The translations under genes were made by a program, and so were the position numbers. A stretch of 64,000 nt of DNA from Paragonimus westermani (taxonomy: Eukaryota; Platyhelminthes; Trematoda; Plagiorchiida; Troglotrematidae). Positions 9,501 through 24,500 of the stretch are shown here, piece by piece; positions within the stretch are counted from its first letter, which is position 1, and every line of letters begins with the position of its first letter. The stretch lies in the NCBI GenBank assembly GCA_008508345.1, contig QNGE01000134.1, positions 124,350-188,349 of the forward strand. Reading direction: 5' to 3'. The notes under the pieces were generated by a model, which was given only the letters and a program-made list of their open reading frames with translations, was not told where the DNA came from and made no database searches.

Positions 9501-12500
9501 TCTATTCATGAGGGCCTTCTGCCCAGTATGGAGTATTTTCCTCTGCACGTGGCTTTAAAGCAAGAATGCCCCCCAAGCGCCACACACGAGCCTGTTTTCC
9601 GGCCTGAACTGAGTCCAATTGTCGGCATGAGGCAAGGATATATATATATGTATGTATAAAATAAACACAGGGCACACTGAGTGTTAAACACATAATTACA
9701 ACGCTTCCAGTCCACATTGGGATCTGTTACCAAACAATTAAATATGCGGGAATGGGATTCTTCTACCGCTCACCTTGTTCGCCTGCTGGTTTTTCTTCGC
9801 CCATCTCGTTTCAATGTCAACGATACTAACGTGGCGGCTGTCTGCATCTGTGTCGATTGAATGAATTCCACAATTGGAGAGGTTCCATTATGAGCCCTTC
9901 TCCTCCCATTTCGGCTCGCAAAACCATTTCCGCATGATCCGTATTGACCTCATGATCTGTTCACACAGCGGTGTCGTAGTTATGATCTAGAATCTGCCCA
10001 TCGCGTCGCTAATTTGTGTCTGCACACGATTGTACGTAGTTGTTTGCCTCTCTCCGACATACTGTTGATCACACTTGAGAAATGGAATCGCATAGATCGC
10101 GCCAAATTGTCCATATGGTTTACTGGATCGTTGGCGTTCACCGTGACTGAACTGTGTTGAGTTTGGCTTGAGTAATATTTAGATGCCCAGTGGTTGGAGC
10201 GTCCTTTGTGCTGCCTTTGATATGCCGTGGATATATGGCACTGTCATTCGCGTTTTGTATTCTGCCTGTTCACTTCTTGTGAACCCCCTGATGGATACGT
10301 TTATGAAACTACTGGGATACTCAGTGGAAGTGAACAGTTTGACAAGGTGCCCTTTTTCTCAGCTTTTAAGCTCGGTTAAGCCATGGCGGATTTGTATACG
10401 TGGGAACAACATTCGTACGTAGCTTTTAAGGAGGCGTGCTAGATGGTTGCTGTTGAACTTGAAAATGAAATCGGTTCACGGTTGTCAGTGGTTTCACGTT
10501 TGGATTTTTTCTTCACATATAAAGGTTATTTCATCTATTATGGTATTCGAACAGCTATGGACCTGATCAAGCGTAGTCTGAGGTAAAACAGTGAATGTGT
10601 CATCCATCTACCGAAGCCACACTTCTAGGTTGAGTGTCTGAAAGGCTGCGCACACAGCACTTGCAAGCAATCCCGGTATAGGTGTCCATTAATATGCCTC
10701 TCTTCCACAGGTAGTCTCGGCCGTCAAATTGGAGGTATGTCTCCATGCAGAGCTCTACTAGCTAAACCAATTTCTCTTAAGAATGGTTCATCTTGCTACG
10801 GTGACTGTCGTCCTCACTTATCAGGAGCTTCACGCCTTTTACTGCATTTTTTTGTGTCGATGAAGGAAGCCAGTGTGTCGTCCTCCGGCACTTCCGGGCA
10901 CTTCATCTGTTTTAGGAAATCGGATGAACTATTCGCATCATGACTGCCGTAATGCAGACATAGTCAACGGATATGAAACAGGAACTTCGTTACTAAGTAA
11001 TGAGAATCGCCCCGATTACAGCAATTGGTCTTAACGGTACTTGATTCTTGTGAACATTTGGCAGCCCATATAGTCGTGACACTGGTCCCTTGATAAGTCT
11101 AAGGTGTTTAGCGTATTATCCCGTGAATGATATTTCTTTTCAAGCGCTGTTACAATGTTGGCATTTCGAGCCCTCTAACCGTTCTCTGACATGTTCATGT
11201 GTTGCGGAGTTTTCAAAAACTCGTCCGTTTTGTTTTCTTAACCCTGTCTGTCCAATACGGCGTGGGTAGGGTGACGATCTGTTCGTTCCTCGTAAGTGTC
11301 TTCGGCGCTTTATTTTCGTTAGCTGTTAAGTCATAAGTTGGTTTTCGACTGGTTAGCTGTTGACGCATCTTTGTTTTGACAGGCTGCTATACTTGCTCGT
11401 CCAGCCCAGTGCGTTTCGGTTTTGACTCAAGAGGTGCAGTTAATTGTTTTTGGTGCATCTGCATAATTGAATTTTAGACTTCTTAACGGAACAGCTTTTC
11501 ATCGAGTGTCAGTTGATGCTCTTGCAAGTTACGTGTAGGCTCGATGCATTGTTCCCGATACGAATTGGGACGCTGGGCTTTTTGATTTAATGGATTTTTC
11601 AAAAATCTGTTGAAAATTTTGTTTTTGATCTTGCTGATGAATTTAAAGTCAGGTTTTCCGGTAACTGCTCGTTTAGATTTTTGATACTCCCTTCCTCATC
11701 GTTTATTCGTAACACTGCTAGCATTTTCGGACGCATATGGAGCTCCCATTTCCCTAACTGTTTCCGTTGACCACGCCTTAGGATCGACAGTTTCAGCATC
11801 AAGAGCGGCGTACATCAAGGTTTTCTATTTTCACCGGTTGTGTTTAGTTTCGCCATGGACGAAGTAATGGTGGGCTGTCTGCCGCATTCGTCATACCTGT
11901 GTACATCTCCTATCTGAATGACTCGTCTTGATTGTACTGACGATAAGTGTCGTTTGACAATTTTCGAACAGCACAGACAATACCCGAAACCACTTCACAT
12001 TTTGTTAAGTTTTTCGGAGTGCGCTTGGCAAACTCATTGGAAAGTGCTCATGCAAGACCACTGTGATTACGTGAAGTTGCCGTTAGGCAGTGAATTCAGT
12101 GAAGCTACTGATGGGTTTGCTTAATTGGGAGATTGAATGAGCGGCAACGTAGGTATCGGGTATCAGATAGAATCTCGCATGTCGAAGGTTAGGGCTGTGT
12201 GCACCAACCTAATACGTTTCTGTAACTTAGGAGTCGCATATATAAGGTGATCTTGTGATCTGTGCTACTTTACGGCTGTGAAACTTGACCACTCATGGCT
12301 AAAACCGTCGTCAACCATTTGACCATCGATGCCTGCACTTGTTCGCATGCATCGGGTGGAACCAACCAGTAAGTAACGAAGAAGTTGAAAGGCTGGTATT
12401 AGGTGTTAAGCGCCCAACGAGTTCCGTTATGTAATCTTCAGGTTCACACGCACTTAGATGATTAGGCCAACTAGTCCCCTGCTCCATCGGACACTGTTCT

Positions 12501-15500
12501 CCGAATCGATGACCGACTGGCGTGAGATGTGAAGTAACCAGATGTTGGTGTGGTTCAGCGAAATGAAGTCGTTCCTTAAGGTTTAGCCGCCGTATGTCAG
12601 GTTTTTCTCCCATATTCAGTGGCTGGAGACCTGTGACATAGCAGCTATTTGAACACGGAAGCGTAAATGCTGTCGTTGTTTGATCGAGTAGTCTGTGAAG
12701 TAAGTAATAACCCAGGGATAATAGAAGGCCTACAAAACCGGCCTTGTTGGTAACGCCTAACTTTCACTTGTTGGTCGGTTGTTAGCAGGATTGTTTGCAT
12801 ATAAACGTAGTTGCTTCTAGTAGGTAAATCCCCTCACTTTCATTTCTTTTTATTTCCTGGCTGGGATCTGCCTTCTTCATGGTTGCAAGTCAGTTAAGCA
12901 TTAGTACGAACCGTTGATGTATTGCTATCCGGTAATAATGGTGATGATTTGACGGCCCCACATACTTTACGGTAATTTTGCTTGCGCTGAAGCAATGAGT
13001 TGGGATACCAGTTGGTTGAATTTCAGTATGAGATCTGTGGATGTAGCGTACTTTTGATGATTCTGTATATCACCATTACGTCCTGTCTGTATTACTTTTT
13101 TTTGCTTGTTAGGTATAATAGCCACGTATTGCTAGTCAACGATGTACAAAGGTTACAGTATTGTCCTATTCTGGTAACATGGCTTGTCACATTTCTTCAC
13201 TGAAGGAATGCATCAGACAACTTATTCGGATAGAGTATCACTGTGATTTCGGCATTGGGAAGATCGATGTTGAGCGCAAGGAGGGTTCTCATGGCTACAT
13301 CGGATAGTTCCTTTCTTCAGTTTGAAAATCGCTGTTGGCAAGAGGGAGGTTTTGTTACTAGAAACACGAAAACTAGCGTATAGATCGAGAGTAGTATACT
13401 GTTCACTTCGTTGCCATGAAACCGTACGGACATTGCGATTCTGAGTTGTTTTCGCTTATCCTATTTAGCTTTCCGTAGTCTTCACTAACATCTTCTGACG
13501 CATCGTCATGGTATGGTTCGCACTACTTCAACTAAATAAAACTTTGTGGCGATGCTTCAGAAGTTACTGCAAAAGGTGGTAGCATTATTAGGAGGCAGTT
13601 ATATTGTATGCTCGCAGCGTTAGCCCTGTGCTATCACAGAACACCGGCAGTTGCTTCTGTCGAAATGTGTCGAAGCTGGTACTTATTTTTTCAGCTCTAT
13701 CGTTTTCCTCGACAGCAATTTGATGAGCAGTGTTTTTCCAACTTGAATCGTTGACGGAGCAACAGTGCGTCACTTTTCCGACCGTTTTGTACCTTCTCAT
13801 CAACTGATTGGCGCTTTGATACCCGAACGGTTTGGTGGCAGGGTTTTCGTCGGTCACGATTCTTTTTGTTATGCATTCGTGGTAAGCTTTACTCGGTCAT
13901 GCAAAGTTCACGATTCCAAATGGTAATTTCTTTTTATATATTCTGAAGTTCTAAACAAGAAATACCTCATTCGGTTGTTCGCCGAGCATGACATTTAGGT
14001 TGCAAACATTTCATCACCGAGTGAGGTGACGTCATCAGTGCGTAGGGGGACGAGCGTATGGAGTTGAGCGAGGAAGGGATGCGTAAAATTGTGTGACATC
14101 ATGTGGATTAAGTGGCTGCGTGAGAGAAGCATTTTATGCAACCCGAACTGTGGTGCATAAAAAACATCGGTTTGCCATTTTTAACTTGAACCTTTATGCA
14201 TTTAGTCTGCTTTAAAAAGGAGGTCTTTTAGTCCATTTGAACGCACAGGTCTTGGGAACTTGAAGGTATGTTTCTATGTCATATTCCAGTCGTGTTTTCA
14301 TGCTTATAAAGCTCATTGCTCACAAGTACGGCTTTCAAAATGCATGGAGGCCAGAAAAATCTACGTCATTGTTGACGTGCATTAATGACTCGGGATAATT
14401 CCTGCTTCCTTTAACAATGGTGTTTGTAATAGAGCCGAGCATTATTCAAGTGTTTCACTTGTGATTGCAGGTAATAGGGTGCAGTTTCACCCAGCTGCGA
14501 CCTACCTGGTCTGTTTGCAAACGTTAGAAAAATGTTCATACTCTCAAGTTTTAAACTTTTCTTTCCGCGGACATAAATACCGCGCGATAAATGACGATCA
14601 CAATCATTGAACCGACAGGTGTAGGATGAGTGATGGCTTCTTGTGATGTAGACACACAAGGCTTGTGCAACGATTACGAATGTTTCCAGTTCACTCCAAG
14701 CAGTTTGGCTCAATTGTTTGTCAGGCTCAGACTTAAAATTCTGTATTCCAGCAGTTTGGGCTGAGAATTAATCCGCGAATGAATACATGCCTTAGAGTAC
14801 CATCGCAACCCATAGCTGACTAGTGAAACAATGATCATTAGCTATGCGTCAGTAGTTTATGTCGAGCTTCTGCACAGTCAAGAATAATGAGCTTGGGCAT
14901 AGAGCTGAAGGGAAGTCAACGGACGAGATGGCTTCCTGTTTACAACCTCCTTCTGAATTTTGTGGCTTTTACGGGGATTGCGTTAGCCTTTGACGGATCT
15001 TTTCTTGGGCAGTTAGGAGCAATTGGGCTGCATAATCTTTTTAGTTAGATGTGAGATGCTTTACACCTGAGACTTGATACGTCAACATCGTAATGATCTG
15101 CAGTGTAAGTGTTAAACGGCTCACCTGACTAATCAGTAGTGATCAAAACAAGGACGTCCGTGAAGGTGTGATGCAAATGGTTCCAAGCCCAAGCAGCATC
15201 AGTTGGATTTTATATGACATCGTAGTGGAAGAACATAACACGTCTTCAGACCTAACAGTTATTTGTTGTGAACAAAATATCTTGCAACAGAATTACGAGA
15301 ACAATGTGGACCGTACCCCACTTTTTTGGAAAGTGCAGTTTCAGTTAGAGCAACAAGCGGTGTATTGTTGATGAACGTGCAAAGACAGACTTAATGGATG
15401 AATTCCAAGTCATAAGTTTTGTTCACATACTTTTTAGGATTCTAGTTGCGCTAGTTTTTGGGCAATAATTCACTGACTTCAAGATCTTTGCCGGTCACAT

Positions 15501-18500
15501 AACAGTGCTTATTTGGTTACAGTACCATGGGATTTAAATGAGGAAGAAGACGTTTTCTCCGGGTGCCAAGGGAGAATCTGGTTCATGTTGTTTTATACTT
15601 CTGAAGCGCGTTTCAGATGCAATTTTGAATGTGCAGGCCAAATCATCTGACTCTTCGGTTGCTGTTTTCGCATATACAGTACAATGCTTCTACCGTGTTC
15701 ATCTTCGGAATTCTGGAAGAGGTGTAGCTCTAGGACGTTCACAGTGATTGGGTTTGATAGACAGCTATACATTATGCGGACTGTTCGACCTCTTACACAC
15801 AGAGAGCACATCGGGTTTGGGTGTACTTCCTCTACAGGTTACTTGCTACTAGTATTGTCGTTTGCCGTCCTCCTGATTGTTTGCCTAACTCCTGCGGTTC
15901 ATACTGATAGCTGGTCATTTTGCGGATAGTTTAAACTTATTCTTCAATGCATACCCTGGAATTCGAGCAGTGATTTCTGTGACTTATTCTTGCACTACTT
16001 CTCCTTTTTCCTCGACTTTTGACATTTTTTCATATTTCAAGTCTTTCTGGTAGTCGTGGATGCTTTTCAACAAAGTGTGCATGCTCTACTAGCTTTAAGC
16101 TCAAAGGCTTACGCAACCTAATGAAATACTTGCTTGGGACCCTTTCGCTACGGCTGTGACGATCTATTCCTGTTTTTATGCATATCTCGAGTTGTTGCAA
16201 CAGGATCTGATAATGGAGATGCCTTCCCATGAGATCGCCGATCACCGGGTTTCATAATCCAGATACATCTTACCACGTTATGCTTATGTTATCGTTTATA
16301 TGCTCTCTTGCTTATCTGTCTCCCTGGGTAATGCCAGGGAGGCTCCCGGCTATAACGTATTATAGCAAGTGTTTTCTGTATATATGTGCTAAACAGCTTG
16401 GATGGCCGAAAAATTGGCGTCTCATTGTGGAACAAAAATAAAAGCCCAGATGGATTTCTCTGTGATCGAAACAATTTCCAGTTATGATCAGTATCGTTCT
16501 TTTTTCACCTGTTATCCTTGTATTCGGTGTCCTCATTCAAGAGAAGAAAATCACCGTCATCATCTGTGATCTCGGACTGACCTCATATGTTACGCACACA
16601 ATTGGTAGATCCGTTTTGGAAACATCTCTAATTCCTGCTTCTTCTCATTACCAACAGCGTCAACTTTTCACCTGCGCCGCATATTACTATAATCGTAGCT
16701 CGTTCCCCGCAAAGCCTTTTATTCGTCTTTTCTCTGTCTTCGGTATTAGAATTCAGAGACAGACAAATAATTGGTGTAGCCTCATCGAACATGCTGTTCA
16801 TTCAGTATCACTTCATTTGGGATTGTAGGCCTACCAACGAAAGAAGCTGTGGCTGGATCTACAACTCCTTCAGACATTGCATGTGAACTGTTGTAGTTTC
16901 CTCGATGTGTTCTTGAAGGCTGATCATTGGTCGCGGGTAATCTTCCGCTCCCTCTAGAAACGTGAATTCAGTTGGTCATCAGCTTCTTGTCAAACTTTCG
17001 CGTTTAGTGCTCAATGCGGTAGAATATTGGCTCTGATGAGCCTCTATGCATACTGGAACGGATCGCGTTCATTTTCTCTTTGAGTGCGCTTCATATCGCT
17101 GCTTGCGTCCAAGTATTGCACAGTCCCCCCAGTTTAAATTGGTAGGTATTTATAATGCTGACGTAGCCAGCGTTCATCACTTTTCTAATTGCACAACAAA
17201 GCGTTAATCTGTTGGCTGAGCACCATCCCTTTGCTGCCGGCGTCGTTTCAAGGTTCTGTGACTGCCACTGCCATCGCTAAACTAAGTGCGGGTCAAGTGA
17301 TAAAACGAATTTTCTCGTTTCACTTGGTTACCGAATTGGTGGTTACACATATCTAACAATTGGTTGCTCTGAGGCTGTTGTGGATTCCGAACACGTGACT
17401 GTTGTAAAGCTTGAGGAGGCCGCCATTATAGAATATGCGGATGCCACATTCTCCCTATGATTAAGCTAAACTGGTTATTATCGGCAGATGGTCGCTTCGA
17501 GTCGTACCTTTAAGTAGTATGCATCGGGTTGCCGTTGGTTTTGACAGTAGTCCATGGAGTAGTGGAGCGACAACTAATCACAGATGTGAACAGAAGGGAA
17601 CAAAGAAAAGAGAAAGGCAAAAAATGATAGTGCATCGCGGGAAAGAAACATTACGGATACAGGCTCGCCACTGATTGCAACACACTATTTCCAGTCGATG
17701 CTGTGGATGGCCGTGAACTCCGCAACCAGGTGAACGGCATCTATCAACCTTTCTCAGTGGGTACGCCAAGGCTTTAGTGACTCCTGATGACGTCATCGCC
17801 AGGTCGCAAATCATCGATAACCACTAGATAATGCGCGGTGAGGCAGACGCCCGGTTGGCGCATGGAGTATGCGACTTGTTCGACGAAAACTGCATTTTAT
17901 CCAGCGAGCGTGGTGCTGATGAGACCTAACTAGGTCGAAACAGCTGTCCACCACTCCTCTGATGGTCACTGGAACCAACTGTTTGCAACAACCCTTTTTC
18001 AACCTCTTCTGGGCTGTTGTGGATGCTTGCTCGCCTACGGGTGAACCACAGAACGGCCGATCGATTTTGGCCTATGGGTGAAAGGAAGCGCAACAGCTGA
18101 GGAGACTAGCATTTTCGTGTCTTCAGTTGCTGGTCACGAACTTCCACGTTTTTCGAACATATGCCGACGGACTATTATGTTGTTCATACAGTCAGCCTAT
18201 TTGATACTGGACAACTGGCGAATACAACGGTGGTCGAGTGCCAAGGGTCTAGATGCATATTCCAAACGAATGGGCTATATTTCTGATCCACAGAGCAGAA
18301 CTTAACGTACATATGCGCTAAACACCCTACCTGTATGCACTGAATTTATACGGTAGTTTTACTGCATTTATTATTTTTAAGGTTCCGGCTAATATTTTTT
18401 GGTCTGTTTTGTGCTAGTATCTCATGGTTTATTAACGTTGACTAGGACAATGCTTGTTGCCTGAATTATCACATTTCCAGCGGAGTTTGATATCAACCAT

Positions 18501-21500
18501 TGGTTTGTATTTATAATTAGCACTGTTATTAAACAGCCATCGATGTATTTGGGCGAGATATCTCCATACTTATCAATAAAGCCCAGATGGACTTCGCTAA
18601 CGTTTGACGCTTCTGAGCCGGTGTTACATTCACCCGTCACTAAAAACAGGGTACATGACTCGACTGTGCGGGTGGTGCTGTCCTACTGTCGTGAAACTTG
18701 ACCGTTCCGCTCCGATGTTGTTCGTGGATTGTCTGTTTTTAACAGTCCCTGTCTGCGGACTGTTATTCGCTTATGTTGGCAGCACTACGTGAACGGTGAA
18801 GTTCAGTAACGTGCTTTTGGAATAGACATCCTTCATTTATTGAACATTCTAGTTAATTGATCGATGTTCTGCACTTACAGCTGCCATATTGAGCTTTGTT
18901 TACGCTCTTTAGGTGTAATCGGACAAAGCAGCTAATTTAACATAACTGTTTGAAGCATCTGACATGAAGTGTGATACCTGCCTGCCCTTCCCAACGCCCT
19001 CAATCGGGCTGTGTATGATCCTCGCTGTCTGCCTAGAGGTACTGATGGGCATGACTGCAAGCTGCAGTCATCGGCGGCGTTATCATCACTGTTGTTGTAT
19101 CCGTCCTTATGCGTTATTGCGTACACCTATTTTCAAAATGAAATTGAAGAATTTGCAAACAACATCAAATGTCCATATCCTGTTTATTTCGTCCCATTCA
19201 TTCGTTTCACGGCATTGAATACGTCCTCATACATTTTTACATTTGTAAGTTCATAATTCTAAGATACAAGGTTCAAGCATCCTCCGAAGTGTTGTGTTGG
19301 CAATCCTCACGAATATGGTTTAGTTTACAATCGTATTGCTTGCTGCTTTCTTTTTCTGAAAAGCGATCGGTATAATTTCATGCTGATTTTAGTTTCCTGG
19401 TCTTTGTTTCAGTTTGTTTTTGTCTTTATCAGCAATCTACTGATGAATGTAATACTCGTGCGCAGTCGTATCCAACTTACCTGCTCTTTCTATGGCTCGG
19501 TTTATAATTTTCTCTCGCACGTATAACAGTTGATGAGATCTCATTATCATCTGAGATATCTTCAACTAGCGTGGCCGTTATAGAGAAAACCCCGCCTACT
19601 GTCTCCTTGTGGTACGGAGATCGATATCTGTGGTTGATCTCAGATAGCTCATTTATGGTAATCAAACCACCCTGCTTTCAAGCATCCTGGGTAATTTAGT
19701 ATGAGGAAGTGTCCGAGATGAGTGGACACAGTTCCATGGGCTCAAGAATCATCCATTGTTTGCAGGTTACAAACAAATACTGAGGTTACTCAGCACACAT
19801 CCTCTCGAATATTGTGAATTTGCGAATAGAAGTTGAGGCTTGACTTAGTTTCAATCAGCTTGTAGCTAACCATGCTGTCAAACGTGTGAGTACAGCCATG
19901 TTGTGCACTTGTAAGGGCACATAAATAACTATTTCAGGTATATCATAGGTACCTTCAGTTGGTGCTTTACGAGCCTTGTTCAGGGAGAGTATTGGGTTCT
20001 ACTTTATTATGTCTTTTGGGGCGAGTTCCTTCAGAAACCCATGGTCACCGTTTCTACTGAGAACATTATGATAACCTATCTGGATCTCATCTAAATGACA
20101 CTAAAAAACAGACTTCATGCGTCATACATTGACAGGCTTCACGTTTTGCTTCGTTATCTCACTGGGCAGATAGCTGATTCCAAGGTTAAATCTTTATTTC
20201 TAACCTTCTTGTTCTACACACACAACATTGCTTCCATATTGACGATGGCGGGCTTTGTTTGGTATGGTATCTGGCAAGTTTGTGGGGCTTGCTGCTGTGC
20301 ATGTATGGACAATCCAATAAACATGGAAACGTGTTATTTAGGGCTTTGTTAACTGTATCAACCGCTCGATGAGCTACTGGAATTTTACGGTAGTTTGTCG
20401 ATTATTTCTTTTTTTGTGGCCAACTAGACAGTGGCTAATATTCATTGTCCGCCGATGTCTTCACCACTCGTCATGCAGTAGTTGTTCCGGTCACATAAAT
20501 TTTATCCCGACAGTGGCACTACTCATCCTTTACGACTTTCTTCTCCAGCTTTGCTCCTCAAGTGTCTTGACTTCCCTATGCCCTCGGGTGATGATTACCC
20601 TCTGAAGCCAAGATAACTAATACACATTGGCGCTTTTAATTTCAACACTCTCTGACAAGGTGGTCAACACACTGTTCAATAACGTGCTCTGGCAAATCTG
20701 GAGCTTGATGTATGGTGCGTGTTGGAGACGGGAGTCTGCGATTTTAAGACCCTTATTCACTTCAGCTCACTTCGGGATAACTTTTGATCCAAGCGCTCCA
20801 CTCTCAGGGTCTCTGGTGACGCCGAATCTGAATCTCGTGATCAAGCTCGAGTGGAAGTCGCACTGTGTTCCAGCGTAGAGTAGTGTTTGTTCGATTGCAT
20901 CCCTGTGAACGGTTGCTTATGCGTTTTCAGACTTAGTACATCGATTACAATATGTCAACGCAGGGCAGCTAAGCGGTGCGTATTTCTTACACTGGCTTAC
21001 GCTTCACTGAATGACTGTTTGGATCCTACCAAAGATTAGTTCCACGACGTCCTCGTTGACCTTCTGAAGCAGATTAAACACTCAGGTATCATCGTGCTAG
21101 TCGGGGATTTTGATGGTTAGCTTCGTTGTCTTTCTCTAGAGAACAAGCAGAGAGGAGGTATGTTTGATGTCCGGGCACAACGCATTGGCAGTGACGAAAG
21201 ACTACTGCAGCTGTGCACCTCTCACGGCCTCTATAGCTCGAGCACCGGATTTCAACACAGGAAGAGATAGTGTTGCATGGGACCTCCGTATGCCTCGCAG
21301 CCGTGGACACAGCTCGATAATATAGCAGTCAACTGCAGATGGCACCAATCTGTTAAAGATTGTCGTGTATTTCGGGGCAACCACTTGTACTCGGATTATG
21401 CTGTTGTACGTGCTCGTTTTGTTTCTCCATTTTCTCAGAGGCCATGCACTAGTGAACACAAAACGATTAACTGGCATCCGAACGAGAACAGCGCGAAGAA

Positions 21501-24500
21501 TGCTTACCAGCAAGCATTGGTAAACTGCCCACTTCGAGTTAGGTGAGAGAACTTAACTAACACCGCGATTAAATCTTAGCGGCTATGATAACTTGCCGGG
21601 AAGGGATGCGACATTACCTCGCTTAGATCGTCTGCGAAGACAAGCAGACTATGCTGAACAGGGTGAGTAGTCGAGTTGGTTTGTGTGGAATGTGCTTCAC
21701 GCCTTCAAAGTGCAAGGTGCTACTTCAAGACTGAGGCATTCCTACTCCTACGTTTTCTATGGTAGACAATCCACGAGATTGTGGACACTTCCACATACGT
21801 GGGTAGCACTATTTCAACAGATTGTGATATTGTTGATGAAATATTAGCGAGGATGACAAAGGCACTAGTTGCCTTTGCTATGCTCATTTTTCGCCTGTTG
21901 CACTTGATCCCCTGTGCATATTTTTGTCACCACGGAAAAGTACATTTCTTTTCACGTTCTTGTCACCTTAACTCATTGATCATCAACCTCCAAGGCACTG
22001 TCACTTACACACCTCTTACTCAATTTAATCTGAGTGAATTCAATCCACATCAGGTCCAGCGTGTAAGCACTATTACCCTCCACCAACCAGGGTTTACCTC
22101 AACGATTTTCGTGATAGTTGGATCTTTGTAACGCTGTACGACTGTGGGCTTTTTGTCGAATTGTTGGGTTGCTCGTTTCTAACTATGCGTATTTCGTAGT
22201 TATAATCATCCCACAACTAATCAGATAGTTCTCTCAACAGCAGACTGGTTACATAAACGAAATGCCAACGGACCATTCACGTTATTGAGCTCTAGTTTAG
22301 CCTCGAATGCGCGTTGCGTTGTGAAAATACCCACACCACATTTAGTACGAATGAAGTCGAACAGTTTTGACATCGTGTTTAACATGTTATTGGTAAATGG
22401 TTTGAGAATAACAACGTTACGAGCAAGTTAAAATACTCTACGTTTCAGCCACTTCGGGTGACTTTCCTCAGGAGTGTTGTAGTCGAAATCCCATTGTGTT
22501 AAATAACATTTGACACTAATCTTGGTTAAGCCGGGCCACATAATTTTCAAGTTTCTGCACATATGTATGTGTTCGTTTGTGCGTTTATTTGTATATTCGA
22601 ATAGATATTCATGAATGTGAATCGTCTACCAAGGCAGAATAATATCAAGCTGCATTTTATGCTCTTACGTTGCGGCTAACTTGGCATTCTACTCATATTA
22701 CCAACCGGGTACTAATGTACTGTGAATTGTATTTGCAATTGTCTCCACCGCATATTCAATGCCCTAACGCGATTCCGTTTTTGCATTATTCTGCATACTA
22801 TTCGCACCACTTGTTCTTGAAAATCACGTGTCCTTGATTTAACCCAATAAACTTTATTGAATAAGAATATCACGCGAGTACGTGTGTATTTTTCAATGAT
22901 GTTATTGGTTACCCTACATTTTATTGATTCTGCGCACCCACGTGGTACGTTTTTTTACAGTGCAAACTGTAGTCTTGCCAATCAATGGCAATTGTGCGAT
23001 GATTCTGCGATACTCCATTCATTTCTGAGCGTGGTAATTGCACTTAGAATGTTTGCTGACTATTTACTGAAAGTAGGTAGCTCCCATTTTTGCACTGCCA
23101 AGTACTTCGACACATGTTTGTTGAGTATGCTGTTTCCCACGTGTATTTCAACTCAACTTCGTAAAGTCCGGGTGTGGGGTATTCGCTCTCACAGTTTCCT
23201 ACGAAGAGAGTGCATTGGGCATTTAGTAAGGGGGGCATTAGTGAACCGACTCATCAGTTTGAATCAGGTTAGTCAACCTAGCGAGCAGCGGGTACAAATA
23301 GTGGCAGGTGTGACAACGTGCTATGAAGAGTTATGCTCCGAAGGAGCTATGCAATGGCCAAAACGTTGGATTTTTGTCACGTCGATAAATCTTATAAACA
23401 AGCGTCGCTCGGTTCCACTTGGCTCCAAGCTGACTGAAACTTGCTCAAAGACCGTGAACACCACTCGGTCGAATGGTCGAAAGAGATGGAAAGATCTTTT
23501 CATATAGGAATAACAGAATGCTTTTTTCGGTGAGCCGTGGTTGTATTGACCGTCGAATCTGTTCAGATGAGGACAGGTTTGTAAGGGATGGTTCGCTCAT
23601 CACCAGCAAATTGCGTTGACTTGGCATGTAAACGGAACGTTTTGAGGAACAGTTCAGGTGGTTTCAACCGGACCATGTGAACGCCGGCGCCCGAAAGGTC
23701 AGTCACTTGTCACGTTCCAGACGGGCCCTCATCGAGGGCGAAAGTGACTGTGGGGTTTAAGTTAGTAAGACGTAACAAGTTGTTTTATTGCTTTCTTTTT
23801 ACAAAAGATAATGCAAAGCAGATGTCAGCCGAAAAACTCATTCGGGTTCTTTAGGGAACTGGATAGATACTTCGTGATTGTTGTTTACCAACGGTGATGC
23901 TCGTCTCTATAATGGGAGACCCGAAGTCTGTGTGACAACCACATAAGGGTCAATCTAGTATTTGTAGCGTCCTAGCTATTTATTGACCTTAGTGTATGTC
24001 GACTCACTAAACCTGGGGAAGCTCAGGTGCATGAATAACAGACAGGATTCCGATTCAGTCACGTCTGCAGTGACCACATTTTTACTCTACGGTGGGTCTT
24101 GGAACACCGGTTGACGATCTTGATCTTTTTAGACGCGGTTGCTCGTAGCGTTTACTGGGATTGCGTTCTTTCCAAAGGCGCTGTAGATGAATATGGGAAT
24201 TTACGACCAGATGACCGCTCTGGGGATCTTTAACTAGTTTAAGATCACTGTATGCTCACTTTTCAGGCAAGACGATAATATGTGGTTTACCATTCCGCGT
24301 GTCCATCATTTCGAACAGTTTTTTGCATGGATGCCCGGTCTTTTTCACTTCATTTTGTCATGGTTGACATTCTTGTAGGTGTGCTCGATGCGTCCAGTTA
24401 CCTTGGTGCTGAGTTTCATCTTAGTGCTGAGTAAAGTGACCGTGTTTCGCTCAGTCCCTTTTCCGAAAACATACAGGTCAGGCTAGACAAGGTGAGTAGC

